A DNA stretch of 64,000 bases from Bradyrhizobium sp. CCBAU 53351 (GTDB lineage: Bacteria; Pseudomonadota; Alphaproteobacteria; Rhizobiales; Xanthobacteraceae): NCBI RefSeq assembly GCF_015291745.1, contig NZ_CP030059.1, forward strand, positions 4,181,501 through 4,245,500. Direction: 5' to 3'. The translations under genes were made by a program, and so were the position numbers. Under the pieces are notes generated by a model. The model did no database searches, was not told the origin of the DNA, and saw only the letters and a program-made list of their open reading frames with translations. Below are positions 8,878 to 16,983 of this stretch, in pieces; position 1 is the stretch's first letter, and each line of letters starts with the position of its first letter.

Positions 8878-9474
8878 TTATTGCTTGTTGATGCGATCGT
8901 ATGGCCGCAGCGCGCGGATGGCGCAGGCGATCAGCGTGTCGGCCTCGGCGCGCGGATCGGCGCGGTCGCGTCCCGACAGAAAGGCGCGGCAGAAAATCTG
9001 CGCCGGACCGATGAGCTGGCTGACGAACATCGCCGGCGTCATCGGCAAGAGCTCACCGCTTGCAATCAGCGGCGCGCGCCAGCGCTCGATGCCTTCGGCG
9101 AGGCGCCCATTCTGCGCGCGCTGGGCGTCGCGGATGTCCTCGCCCCACTCGCTGCGCGAAATCTCGAAGAGATAGCGCGCCTCGCGCCGGCTGGTCACCA
9201 CCCAGTCGAGATGGGCCCGGATCAGCCGATCGATGCCCTGTTCCGCACCGGGCACGGGATCGAGCGCGGCCAGCACCGCGGCGTGATAGTGCCGCAAGAC
9301 CTCCAGGAACAGCGCACCGGCAAGCTCCTTCTTCGAGCCGAAGGCGTGAAAGAAGCTGCCATTGGAGGCCCGCGCTTTGCTGCGGATCGCGGCGACCGTC
9401 GCGGCTTCAAAGCCGACGCGGTCGAACACGACGAGACCCGCTGCCAACAAATCGTCCCGCACGCTCGCCGTCAT
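8878..9474 (-). CDS. TetR-family regulator, paired with thioesterase
   Basis: 198 residues with a TetR DNA-binding domain at about residues 8-55 (GFEAATVAAIRSKARASNGSFFHAFGSKKEL). It is followed by the PaaI-type thioesterase on the same strand. The AGGAGG just upstream of the ATG at 9474 supports the start. Two tandem copies of a 15-bp imperfect palindrome at 9485-9512 overlap the promoter-proximal region, so autoregulation is likely. The effector is unknown; a CoA ester is a reasonable guess from the neighbour. Confidence 0.85.
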   Translation of the reverse strand: MTASVRDDLLAAGLVVFDRVGFEAATVAAIRSKARASNGSFFHAFGSKKELAGALFLEVLRHYHAAVLAALDPVPGAEQGIDRLIRAHLDWVVTSRREARYLFEISRSEWGEDIRDAQRAQNGRLAEGIERWRAPLIASGELLPMTPAMFVSQLIGPAQIFCRAFLSGRDRADPRAEADTLIACAIRALRPYDRINKQ

Positions 9475-9484
9475 CGGAGCCTCC

Positions 9485-9512
9485 TAGAGCATTACTCTAG
9501 AGCACTACTCTA
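9485..9512. promoter_or_regulatory. two tandem 15-bp operator-like palindromes
   Basis: TAGAGCATTACTCTA (9485-9499) and TAGAGCACTACTCTA (9498-9512) overlap by two bases and differ at one position. Each has TAGAG/CTCTA arms. They begin 11 bases before the TetR start codon. Tandem operators spaced by 13 bp suggest cooperative binding of two dimers. Confidence 0.75.
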
Positions 9513-9581
9513 GCGCCGGTCAATACAATGGGGAGGCCGCGACGAATGCGGCCTCCGCAGGTCGATCAAAAACGGGCTGGC

Positions 9582-10541
9582 TTAGCGCGAGATCGGCGGC
9601 GTCGGGGGGCCGGAAGATTCGGCCGGCGCTGCAGGCGGAGCTGCAGCGGTCGCGGGCGGTGCCGGCTCCTGCGGCTTGGCCGCCGGTTCAGAGCTGGCAG
9701 CCGGCGCGGCAGGCTTGGGAGCCGCCTCTTCCGCCGGTTTGGTGGGCTCGGCCGGCTTCGCGGCGGGCGTGACCGGAGGGACCGGATCGGACCGCAGCGC
9801 CGGCGTCTCATTGCCGCGGGGTTCGACCTTGGCGCTGTCAGGCTTGGACTCAGCCGGTTTCTCGTCGGGCTTGGTCTCAGGCTTGACGATCTCAGGCTTG
9901 ACGATCTCAGGCTTGACGATCTCAGGCTTGGCAGTCTCCGTCTTGGGCTCGCTCTTCTTTTCTTCGGTGGCCGGCGCGGCGGCATCGACCTTCGGGGCTT
10001 CCTCATGCCCGGGCTTGGCGCGGCGCTTGCCCTTGCGTCCTTCGGGCGCAGCCTGGCCCTCGGGCTTCGCGCCTTCCTCGGCCGGACGCGCGGCACGCTT
10101 CTGGCGCGCCCCTTCCGCGGCGGGAGCAGCGGCCTCGCCCTCCGGCTTGGCGTCTTGGGCACGCGGACGGCGGCCCTGATGCTCGGGATTGGTGCTCGCG
10201 TCCTTTTCCTTGGCGCCGTCCTTCTTGCCGTCCTTGGCCTGGTAGCGGGTGTCGGTGGCACCGTTGGAGACGAGATAGGAGGCGAGAATGCCCGCCATGT
10301 CCGAGCTCGTGGTGTAGTGCTGGCGCAGGAAGCCCGGCAGCGAACCCGGCGCGACGGACTTCAGAAGTCCGCGCGGGCTCTTGTGGCACGCAGTGCAGGT
10401 CTGCGAGAAAATCTGGGACGGGCTTTTGCCGGCCTCGAGGTTGGTCGCCTGCGCAAAAACGGTATCGGCCGCGCCGAAGCCCATCAGAAGCAGTACCGTC
10501 GCGAGGCTGAGCGCTCGGCTCGACATTCCCATCATCTCCAT
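9582..10541 (-). CDS. secreted cytochrome-c-like protein with long low-complexity tail
   Basis: About 319 residues. A signal peptide (hydrophobic stretch to about residue 30, ending DTVFA) is followed by one haem-c motif CTACH at residues 49-53 and a possible axial Met near residue 82. After about residue 100 the protein is Lys/Pro/Glu/Ala-rich, including three perfect repeats of PEIVK (about 206-220), and ends in a Pro/Ala tail. A periplasmic monohaem electron carrier or a haem protein tethered by a flexible tail is likely. The start among several nearby in-frame ATGs (10541, 10535, 10526) is uncertain. No partner gene identifies its pathway. Confidence 0.65.
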   Translation of the reverse strand: MEMMGMSSRALSLATVLLLMGFGAADTVFAQATNLEAGKSPSQIFSQTCTACHKSPRGLLKSVAPGSLPGFLRQHYTTSSDMAGILASYLVSNGATDTRYQAKDGKKDGAKEKDASTNPEHQGRRPRAQDAKPEGEAAAPAAEGARQKRAARPAEEGAKPEGQAAPEGRKGKRRAKPGHEEAPKVDAAAPATEEKKSEPKTETAKPEIVKPEIVKPEIVKPETKPDEKPAESKPDSAKVEPRGNETPALRSDPVPPVTPAAKPAEPTKPAEEAAPKPAAPAASSEPAAKPQEPAPPATAAAPPAAPAESSGPPTPPISR

Positions 10542-10724
10542 TGAATTCCGAGAGGTGCAGCCGGCCTCCGGCACGGCGGCGGGTCACCTTTTATCCGATT
10601 GAGCCGCGAATGGAAGCAGCCTCCACGCGCAAGGATGTGATTAAGCGCTTTTGGAATATCGGCTGTGAACTCAGCGCAATAGCGCAGCCGTCCCGCCGTC
10701 CCCAGATTTGGATGCAAACGCATA

Positions 10725-10749
10725 GGAACCAGAGCGGGACCTGAGCGTC
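10725..10749 (+). promoter_or_regulatory. possible SigEcfG promoter upstream of cfa
   Basis: GGAAC at 10725-10729 is followed, after 16 bases, by CGTC, close to the alphaproteobacterial general-stress consensus GGAAC-N16/17-cGTT. One base differs in the second box. It lies about 70 bases upstream of the cfa start. Confidence 0.35.
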
Positions 10750-10816
10750 CGACGTGAAGGCCGGGTTAGTCGCATCTAGTCGCATCTCTTGGGGTTCGCT
10801 CGAGAGGAAGGTGGCG

Positions 10817-12067
10817 ATGGACCGATTGTTGCGTAGATTCCTGACTCAATTCATCCGCCGCGGGTCAATGACGGTGACCGGCTCCAGCGGATCGAAATTC
10901 ACCGTCGGCGACGGCGCCGGCGAGCCGGTCGCGGTGCGCTTCGTCACTGCGGAGGCGGAACGCAAGGTCCTGGTCAATCCCGAGCTCGGGCTTGGAGAGG
11001 CCTATATGGACGGCGAGTTCGTCGTCGAACGCGGCACCATCGCCGATGCCCTCGCGATCCTGCTCGATCAACCCGACCTCTTGCCGCACTGGGCAAGACC
11101 CTGGTGGCATCTGCGCTATCTGACGCGGCACCTGAAGCAGTTCAATCCGCGTTCGCGCTCCCGCCGGAACGTCGCACATCATTATGATCTCGACGCCCGG
11201 CTCTATTCGCTCTTCCTGGACGCCGACAAGCAGTACAGCTGCGCCTATTTCGAGACGCAGGACGCGACCCTCGACGACGCGCAGCTCGCCAAGAAGCGGC
11301 ACGTCGCCGCCAAGCTGTTCGTCAAGCCGAGTCAACGCGTGCTCGACATCGGCTCCGGCTGGGGTGGGCTCGGGCTCTATCTCGCCGAGATCGCCGGCGC
11401 CGACGTCACCGGCATCACGCTCTCCACCGAGCAGTTGCAGATCGCCAATGCACGCGCGGCCGAAAAGGGCCTGACCGGCTCGGCCAGATTCCTGCTCCAG
11501 GACTATCGCGACATCGACGGTCCGTTCGACCGCATCGTTTCGGTCGGCATGTTCGAGCATGTCGGCGCCCATTTCTACGACACCTATTTCCAGCGCTGTG
11601 CCGAGCTGCTCAGCGAGAACGGCATCATGCTGCTGCATTCGATCGGCCGTTCGCAGGGCCCGGACTCGACCAACCCCTGGATAGCCAAATACATCTTCCC
11701 CGGCGGCTACATCCCGGCCTTGTCGGAAGTGCTGCCGGCGATCGAGCGCGCCGGCCTCTTGGTCTGCGATATCGAGATCCTGCGCCTGCACTACGCGGAA
11801 ACGCTCAAAGCCTGGAGGGAACGTTTCATGGCGCGGCGCGAGGAGGCCGTGCAACTCTACGACGAGCGCTTCGCCTTGATGTGGGAATTTTATCTGGCGG
11901 CCTGCGAGATGACGTTCCGCAAGCAGGCCATGATGAACTTCCAGATCCAGCTCACGCGCCGTCAGGGCGTGGTGCCGATCACCCGCGACTACTTGCCGCG
12001 CGAAGAAACCCGGCTGCGGGCTCGCGAGGCTGCGGCCAGGCCGAGGCTACAGCTGGCGAGTGAATAG
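10817..12067 (+). CDS. cfa: cyclopropane-fatty-acyl-phospholipid synthase
   Basis: 416-residue SAM-dependent enzyme that adds a methylene group across the double bond of unsaturated acyl chains in membrane phospholipids. The SAM site VLDIGSGWGGLGLYLAE lies near residue 177. The family segments YDLDARLYSLFLDADKQYSCAYF, GMFEHVGAHFYDTYF and YIFPGGYIPALSEVLPAIE are all present. The start MDRLLRRFLTQF at 10817 follows AGAGGAAGG. Longer in-frame starts have no support. Such enzymes respond to acid and stationary-phase stress, which fits the nearby SigEcfG-like motif. Confidence 0.95.
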   Translation: MDRLLRRFLTQFIRRGSMTVTGSSGSKFTVGDGAGEPVAVRFVTAEAERKVLVNPELGLGEAYMDGEFVVERGTIADALAILLDQPDLLPHWARPWWHLRYLTRHLKQFNPRSRSRRNVAHHYDLDARLYSLFLDADKQYSCAYFETQDATLDDAQLAKKRHVAAKLFVKPSQRVLDIGSGWGGLGLYLAEIAGADVTGITLSTEQLQIANARAAEKGLTGSARFLLQDYRDIDGPFDRIVSVGMFEHVGAHFYDTYFQRCAELLSENGIMLLHSIGRSQGPDSTNPWIAKYIFPGGYIPALSEVLPAIERAGLLVCDIEILRLHYAETLKAWRERFMARREEAVQLYDERFALMWEFYLAACEMTFRKQAMMNFQIQLTRRQGVVPITRDYLPREETRLRAREAAARPRLQLASE

Positions 12068-12417
12068 ATCCTAGTGACGCAGGGTCGAAAGCGGGGAGAA
12101 CCGGGCGAGGGCCGTTAACGCCAGCTGGGCCCGCAGTTCCACCAGGATTGCGGGTGCCACGGGCTCGCGACGCACTTCGGGGCGTTCAGCGTGCTCCATG
12201 GCCGCAATCAGTCCCGACAGCCAAAGCCGGCTACCTGCCTCGCTTCGCCAAATCTGGTGCTGCCGTTCTGGCCGCATCGCTTGCCTCGTTCCCTGTTGGC
12301 GGACCGTGGGAGACAATTCCCCTCCCGTCCGCCTGTTCCGGTCATACCCCCGAAAGAATCCGGGGAGATGTGATCCACTTCACATAAGTCTGGTCGGGCC
12401 TGGCTTAGACCGTCGCC
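12068..12417. other. intergenic region after cfa
   Basis: 350 bases. The only well-supported element is the CRP-type site at 12368-12385. A leftward open frame ending at 12071 is possible but unsupported. No clear terminator was found behind cfa. Confidence 0.4.
12368..12385. promoter_or_regulatory. CRP/FNR-family binding site
   Basis: ATGTGATCCACTTCACAT is a symmetrical match to the CRP consensus TGTGA-N6-TCACA, with one extra paired base on each side. Its right end is 32 bases before the ATG of the small membrane-protein gene at 12418. It is not a FixK/Anr-type TTGAT-N4-ATCAA box. Confidence 0.65.
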
Positions 12418-12537
12418 ATGAGCAAAGAGACCCAAACCTCGTTTGACGTGCAGGACGACCTCCGCACCGATTACGCCCTGATCGTTACCGGCGTCGGGGC
12501 GGCTCTGGTTGCGCTGGTCTACCTCCTGCTGGTCTGA
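12418..12537 (+). CDS. 39-residue single-pass membrane protein
   Basis: Short gene with a charged N-terminal half (MSKETQTSFDVQDDLRTDYA). One transmembrane helix reaches almost to the C-terminus (ALIVTGVGAALVALVYLLLV), so the product looks tail-anchored with its N-terminus in the cytoplasm. No strong ribosome-binding site is visible. Support comes from the amphipathic-then-hydrophobic organisation and the CRP-type palindrome directly upstream. Function is unknown; proteins of this size often regulate or stabilise membrane complexes. Confidence 0.55.
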   Translation: MSKETQTSFDVQDDLRTDYALIVTGVGAALVALVYLLLV

Positions 12538-12834
12538 AGCCGCGCCGAAAGCGGTTCGCCGAGCGCCCATTTTCGCACGCTTCTTGATACGTCTGCGCGC
12601 AAACCCATAAAGTTCATGGTTTCCGGATTTTTCCATGGCACGGTCGCGGCCGTTTCCAGCGCTGGAGCAGGTTCCGCAAAAATCCGTCAAGCGCGGCGCG
12701 TGCTGCGACTGCTAATCATCCACCATTTTCACTGAGCGGTTGATAGCGGTCAGCTTTCGCTTTCGCTTTGACCTGCGGCGGCGCTTTATCCCGGCCCCGC
12801 ATCCGCCCAAGAAAATTGCTAAGTACGTCCAACC

Positions 12835-14343
12835 ATGGCCCTGACTGATTCGAACGTTCTCAAACTCGCGCCCGACGCCGGAACGCCCGCCTATCGGAGC
12901 GCTCCGCATAATATCGAGGCGGAACAGAGCCTTCTGGGCGCGATCCTGGTCAACAACGACGCCTTCTACCGCGTCTCCGACTTCCTGGAGGCGAAGCATT
13001 TCTTCGAGCCGCTGCACCAGACCATCTTCGAGACCGCCGGCAGCCTGATCCGAATGGGCAAGATCGCGACGCCCGTCACGCTGAAGACGTTCCTGCCCGC
13101 CGACACCGATGTCGGCGGCATGACCATCGGGCAATATCTTGCGCGGCTCGCCGCCGAAGCGACCACCATCATCAACGCCCAGGATTACGGCCGCACGGTC
13201 TACGACCTGTCGCTCAGGCGCGACCTGATCGGCATCGGCGAGGACATGGTCAATGTCGCCTATGACGCGCCGGTCGACTTCCAGCCGCGGGCGCAGATCG
13301 AGGACGCCGAGCGCAAGCTCTACGAGCTCGCCGAATCCGGCCGCTATGACGGCGGCTTCCAGAAATTCTCGCAGGCACTGGCGGTCGCGGTCGATCTCGC
13401 GGCCAAGGCGTTCCAGCGCGACGGCAAGCTGTCCGGCATCTCGACGGGCATGCGCGACCTCGACACCAAGATGGGCGGCCTGCAGCACTCCGACCTCATC
13501 ATCGTCGCGGGCCGTCCCGGCATGGGCAAGACCTCTCTTGCGACCAACATCGCCTACAACGTCGCACGAGCCTACGTTCCTGAGCTCCAGGCCGACGGGA
13601 CCACGAAGGCCGCCAATGGCGGCGTGATCGGGTTCTTCTCCTGCGAAATGTCGGCCGACCAGCTCGCCACGCGTATCGTGGCCGAGCGCACCGGCGTCCC
13701 CTCCTCCCACATCCGCCGCGGCGGCATCTCGGAAGCCGATTTCGACAAGATCCGAGAGGTCTCGATCGAGCTGCAGTCGCTGCCCTTCTACGTGGACGCC
13801 ACCGGCGGCCTTTCGATCGCGCAGCTGATGGCGCGGGCGCGCCGGCTGAAGCGCCAGAAGGGCCTCGACCTGCTCGTGATCGACTACATCCAGCTGCTCT
13901 CGGGCTCCGGCAAGCGGAGCGACAATCGCGTGCAGGAAATCACGGAGATCACGACCAGCCTGAAGGCGCTGGCCAAAGAGCTCAACGTTCCCGTGATCGC
14001 GCTGTCGCAGCTCTCGCGTCAGGTGGAATCGCGCGACGACAAGCGGCCGCAGCTCTCCGACTTGCGTGAATCCGGATCGATCGAGCAGGACGCCGACGTC
14101 GTGCTGTTCGTTTACCGCGAGGAATATTACCTCGCGATGAAGGAGCCCCGCCCGGGCACGCCTGAACACGAGAAGTGGCAGCTCGACATGAGCCTTGCGC
14201 ACGGCAAGGCCGAAGTCATCATCGGCAAGCAGCGCCACGGCCCGACCGGCACCGTCGATCTGGCTTTCGAAGCCTCGGTCACGCGGTTCGGCGACCTCGC
14301 GCCTGACAGTCAGTTGCCGGTTCGTAGCGGCAACGACTACTGA
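12835..14343 (+). CDS. dnaB: replicative DNA helicase
   Basis: 502-residue hexameric helicase that unwinds DNA at the replication fork and recruits primase. The N-terminal domain (about residues 23-125) begins with PHNIEAEQSLLGAIL. The RecA-like core carries Walker A GRPGMGKTS at about 226-234, the DnaB segment GVIGFFSCEMSADQLATR, and Walker B LLVIDYIQLL. It also has the Q/R-finger region LSQLSRQVESRDDKRPQLSDL. No intein is present. In related genomes it follows rplI directly; here 4.4 kb separate them. alr follows 40 bases downstream. Confidence 0.98.
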   Translation: MALTDSNVLKLAPDAGTPAYRSAPHNIEAEQSLLGAILVNNDAFYRVSDFLEAKHFFEPLHQTIFETAGSLIRMGKIATPVTLKTFLPADTDVGGMTIGQYLARLAAEATTIINAQDYGRTVYDLSLRRDLIGIGEDMVNVAYDAPVDFQPRAQIEDAERKLYELAESGRYDGGFQKFSQALAVAVDLAAKAFQRDGKLSGISTGMRDLDTKMGGLQHSDLIIVAGRPGMGKTSLATNIAYNVARAYVPELQADGTTKAANGGVIGFFSCEMSADQLATRIVAERTGVPSSHIRRGGISEADFDKIREVSIELQSLPFYVDATGGLSIAQLMARARRLKRQKGLDLLVIDYIQLLSGSGKRSDNRVQEITEITTSLKALAKELNVPVIALSQLSRQVESRDDKRPQLSDLRESGSIEQDADVVLFVYREEYYLAMKEPRPGTPEHEKWQLDMSLAHGKAEVIIGKQRHGPTGTVDLAFEASVTRFGDLAPDSQLPVRSGNDY

Positions 14344-14383
14344 GTTCCTTGAACAGCAACTTCCTCTTGCGTAAAACGGCGCC

Positions 14384-15667
14384 ATGACAATGGCGTCCGA
14401 CCCGAAAATAAACCCGCAATCCGGCCTTCTCTCCGCGGAGGCCAATCAGGCCGCCGCGCTCGCCTCCTATGGCGGCGTGCTGACCGTCGATCTCGACGCC
14501 GTCATCGCCAATTGGCGCAAGCTCGAGAAGACGGCGGTGCCCGCCGAATGCTCGGCGGTGATCAAGGCCGACGCCTATGGCTGCGGCGCTGCCGAGGTCG
14601 CGCGTGCCCTGAGCAAGGCCGGCTGCAAGACCTTCTTCGTCGCCACTATCGAGGAAGCGCGCAAGGTGCGCGCGGCCGTCCCGGAGCCCACGATCTACGT
14701 GCTCGGCGGCTATTTCCAGAACACCGGCGAGCACTACGCCAAGATCAATTGCCGCCCGGTGATCGGCGACCTCAACGAGCTCGCCGAATGGGACGTGTTC
14801 TGCCGTCGGACGGGGTGGAACGGCGGCGCCGCCATCCACATCGACACCGGCATGAACCGGCTCGGGCTGACGCTCCAGGAGGCGCAGGCCATCATCCCCC
14901 GCATCAATGCCGGCGATCACGGCATCACGCTGGTGATGAGCCATCTGGTCTCGGCCGAGCAGCTCAACAGCCCTGTCAACGCCAGGCAGCTCGCCGCCTT
15001 CCGCAGCATCGCCAGCGAATTCTCCGGCGTGCCGGCCGCGCTCGCCAATTCCTCCGGCATCTTCCTCGGCGCGCCGTTCCAGTTCGACCTGGTGCGGCCG
15101 GGCGCGGCCCTCTACGGCGTCAACCCGACGCCGGAGGCCGACAATCCGATGCAGCAGGTGGTCGACCTCAAGGCGCGCATCGTGCAGACCCGCACCATCG
15201 AGCGCGGCGAGAGCGTCGGCTATGGCGGCACCTGGACCGCGCGGCGGCCGACGAAGCTCGCGATCATCGCAGTCGGTTATGCCGACGGCTATTTCCGCGC
15301 CGCCAGCTCCAATGACGGCACCCGCGGCGCCGAAGTCATCGTCGCCGGCAAACGCTGCCCGGTAGCCGGACGTATTTCAATGGACCTCATCGCGATCGAC
15401 ATCACCGATCTGCCGCCGAATGCGGCGCGGCGTGGCCACATGGTGACGCTGCTCGGCGAGGGCATCACCGTCGACGAGCTCGCACATCATTTCGGCACCA
15501 TCGGCTATGAGGTGCTGACCAGCCTCGGCCACCGCTATGCCCGCATCTACAAGGGCGGCCATGTGGAGGAGCCGCTGGCAAGGCCGGAGCCGGCGCAAGC
15601 GACCGTTCAGCCGCCCTCCCCGCCGCCGATCGAGCCACCCACGGCCCCACCGCCGGTGCCGGGCTGA
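14384..15667 (+). CDS. alr: alanine racemase with proline-rich tail
   Basis: 427-residue PLP enzyme producing D-alanine for peptidoglycan. The PLP lysine lies in VIKADAYGCG (Lys61), the catalytic tyrosine in GESVGYGGTW, and the family motif SMDLIAIDITDLP is present. The N-terminus has about 30 extra residues. The C-terminus ends in a 25-residue Pro-rich tail after the normal domain. A second ATG lies two codons inside the first. Located just after dnaB, as in relatives. Confidence 0.95.
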   Translation: MTMASDPKINPQSGLLSAEANQAAALASYGGVLTVDLDAVIANWRKLEKTAVPAECSAVIKADAYGCGAAEVARALSKAGCKTFFVATIEEARKVRAAVPEPTIYVLGGYFQNTGEHYAKINCRPVIGDLNELAEWDVFCRRTGWNGGAAIHIDTGMNRLGLTLQEAQAIIPRINAGDHGITLVMSHLVSAEQLNSPVNARQLAAFRSIASEFSGVPAALANSSGIFLGAPFQFDLVRPGAALYGVNPTPEADNPMQQVVDLKARIVQTRTIERGESVGYGGTWTARRPTKLAIIAVGYADGYFRAASSNDGTRGAEVIVAGKRCPVAGRISMDLIAIDITDLPPNAARRGHMVTLLGEGITVDELAHHFGTIGYEVLTSLGHRYARIYKGGHVEEPLARPEPAQATVQPPSPPPIEPPTAPPPVPG

Positions 15668-15677
15668 GCAACGCTCG

Positions 15678-15820
15678 CGTGCCCCGGACGCTGCGCAGCG
15701 CTGTCTAGGCGATGCGAAGCATCGTCCGGGAGCGGTGCGCTGCAGAGCCGGGGCCCATCTCTCCGAATTATGTTGTGCCGCCTTCCGGGTCCCGGCTCGC
15801 GCGACGCGCGTCCGGGACAC
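15678..15820. repeat. Bradyrhizobium-type intergenic palindromic repeat
   Basis: The ends are inverted copies: GTGCCCCGGACGC near 15680 and GCGTCCGGGACAC at 15808-15820. Internal inverted pairs include AGCCGGGGCCCA against GGGTCCCGGCT and GATGCGAAGCATC. The pattern matches the GC-rich palindromic elements widespread between genes in Bradyrhizobium. It lies between two convergent genes. Confidence 0.65.
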
Positions 15821-15832
15821 AAGAGTGTCGAC

Positions 15833-16054
15833 TTACTTCTTCTTTCTGTTGTCCAGCACCGACTTGCAGGTCGCGCTGAGCTGGTCGCGCTTCTCGGTGA
15901 GGCAGGCGACGATGCGGCCGCCGCCGGGCGCGATGCCGGCGCAGAATTTGTCGTAGTCTGCCTTGCACGCGCCGCGCGGGTCGGGCGATTGTGCCGACGC
16001 GGGCCCGGAGAGCGCGACAGCGACGACGATAGCGGCAAAGTTCAACTTGGACAT
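15833..16054 (-). CDS. small secreted cysteine-rich-repeat protein
   Basis: 73 residues with a clear signal peptide (MSKLNFAAIVVAVALSGPASA, cleavage near residue 21). The mature part contains a Cys-rich repeat (CKADYDKFCAG, then VACLTEKRDQLSATCKSVL) as in GLG1-like Cys-rich proteins. Four cysteines are spaced for two disulfides. It ends in a Lys/Arg tail. Likely periplasmic; function unknown. Divergent from the xthA-like gene with only 39 bases between start codons. Confidence 0.8.
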   Translation of the reverse strand: MSKLNFAAIVVAVALSGPASAQSPDPRGACKADYDKFCAGIAPGGGRIVACLTEKRDQLSATCKSVLDNRKKK

Positions 16055-16093
16055 TGTATCTCCGGGACGGAAGGCAGGAGCCGGTAGCTCTAC

Positions 16094-16873
16094 ATGAAGA
16101 TCGCGACATTCAACATCAACAACATCAACCGCCGCCTGCCCAATCTCCTGGCATGGCTGCGTGCGGCAAAGCCCGATGTCGTCGCCCTTCAGGAATTGAA
16201 GGCAAGTGATGGCGAATTTCCGGCGACCGCGATCGAAAAGGCAGGTTACGGCGCGGTGTGGCACGGACAAAAGACCTGGAACGGGGTCGCCATCCTCGCC
16301 CGCAAGGCCGAGCCGATTCTCACGCGCGACCGTTTGCCTGGAAGACCCAACGATCACGAAGCCCGCTACATCGAGGCCGCCGTGCGCGGCATCATCGTCA
16401 CCAGCATCTATCTGCCCAACGGCAATCCGCAGCCGGGACCGAAATTCGACTACAAGCTCGACTGGTTCGCGCGCCTCAGGCGCCACGCCTGCAGTTTCAT
16501 CAAGCAGGATCTGCCCGTCGTGCTCGCCGGCGATTACAACGTCGCGCCAACGGAGATCGACATCTATCCGACGCGCTCATGGGACAAGGATGCGCTGGTC
16601 CAGCCGAAGAGCCGCGCGGCCTATGCCTCGCTCGTCTCGCAGGGCTGGTGCGATGCGATCCGCGAGCAGCATCCGGACAAACGCATCTACACGTTCTGGG
16701 ACTACAAGCGGAACCGCTGGCCGCGCGACGCGGGCCTCAGGCTGGATCATCTCCTGCTCAGCCCTGCCCTCACCCCGCGGCTCGTCAAGGTCGGCGTCGA
16801 CAGAGACGTCCGCGGCGAGGAAGGCGCCAGCGATCACGCGCCGGCATGGGTGGTGTTGAAAGAGCCACGATGA
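16094..16873 (+). CDS. xthA: exodeoxyribonuclease III / AP endonuclease family
   Basis: 259-residue Mg-dependent endonuclease/exonuclease/phosphatase-fold protein that incises abasic DNA and removes blocked 3' ends. Family motifs are seen in order: ATFNINNI, VALQELK (metal Glu), YLPNGN, LAGDYNVAPTEID, and C-terminal GLRLDHLLLS and SDHAPAWV. Rhizobia usually carry more than one xth paralogue, so this may not be the only AP endonuclease. Confidence 0.9.
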   Translation: MKIATFNINNINRRLPNLLAWLRAAKPDVVALQELKASDGEFPATAIEKAGYGAVWHGQKTWNGVAILARKAEPILTRDRLPGRPNDHEARYIEAAVRGIIVTSIYLPNGNPQPGPKFDYKLDWFARLRRHACSFIKQDLPVVLAGDYNVAPTEIDIYPTRSWDKDALVQPKSRAAYASLVSQGWCDAIREQHPDKRIYTFWDYKRNRWPRDAGLRLDHLLLSPALTPRLVKVGVDRDVRGEEGASDHAPAWVVLKEPR

Positions 16874-16880
16874 CGGTGCC

Positions 16881-16967
16881 GTAGGGTGGATTAGCTGAAG
16901 GCGTAATCCACCACTTCTCTTCCGCCGTGACCAAGTTGGTGGATTGCGCTGCGCTAATCCACCCTAC
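16881..16967. repeat. nested inverted repeat, family A copy 1
   Basis: Outer arms GTAGGGTGGATTAG (16881-16894) and CTAATCCACCCTAC (16954-16967) are exactly complementary. Inside, AATCCACCA and TGGTGGATT form a second nested stem. A second copy of the same design is at 36241-36322. It lies at the 3' ends of two convergent genes. Confidence 0.8.
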
Positions 16968-16983
16968 AAGATCGCGTCGTTGA

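Noticed and set aside
9528..10544. Long rightward frame opposite the cytochrome-c-like gene
   Set aside because: It is Arg/Gly/Leu-rich antisense of Pro/Lys/Ala codons with no recognisable domain; the leftward frame has a signal peptide and haem motif.
12071..12316. Leftward open frame of about 81 codons after cfa
   Set aside because: The last 42 codons look plausible, but there is no ribosome-binding site or recognisable family, and the frame runs through the non-coding region.
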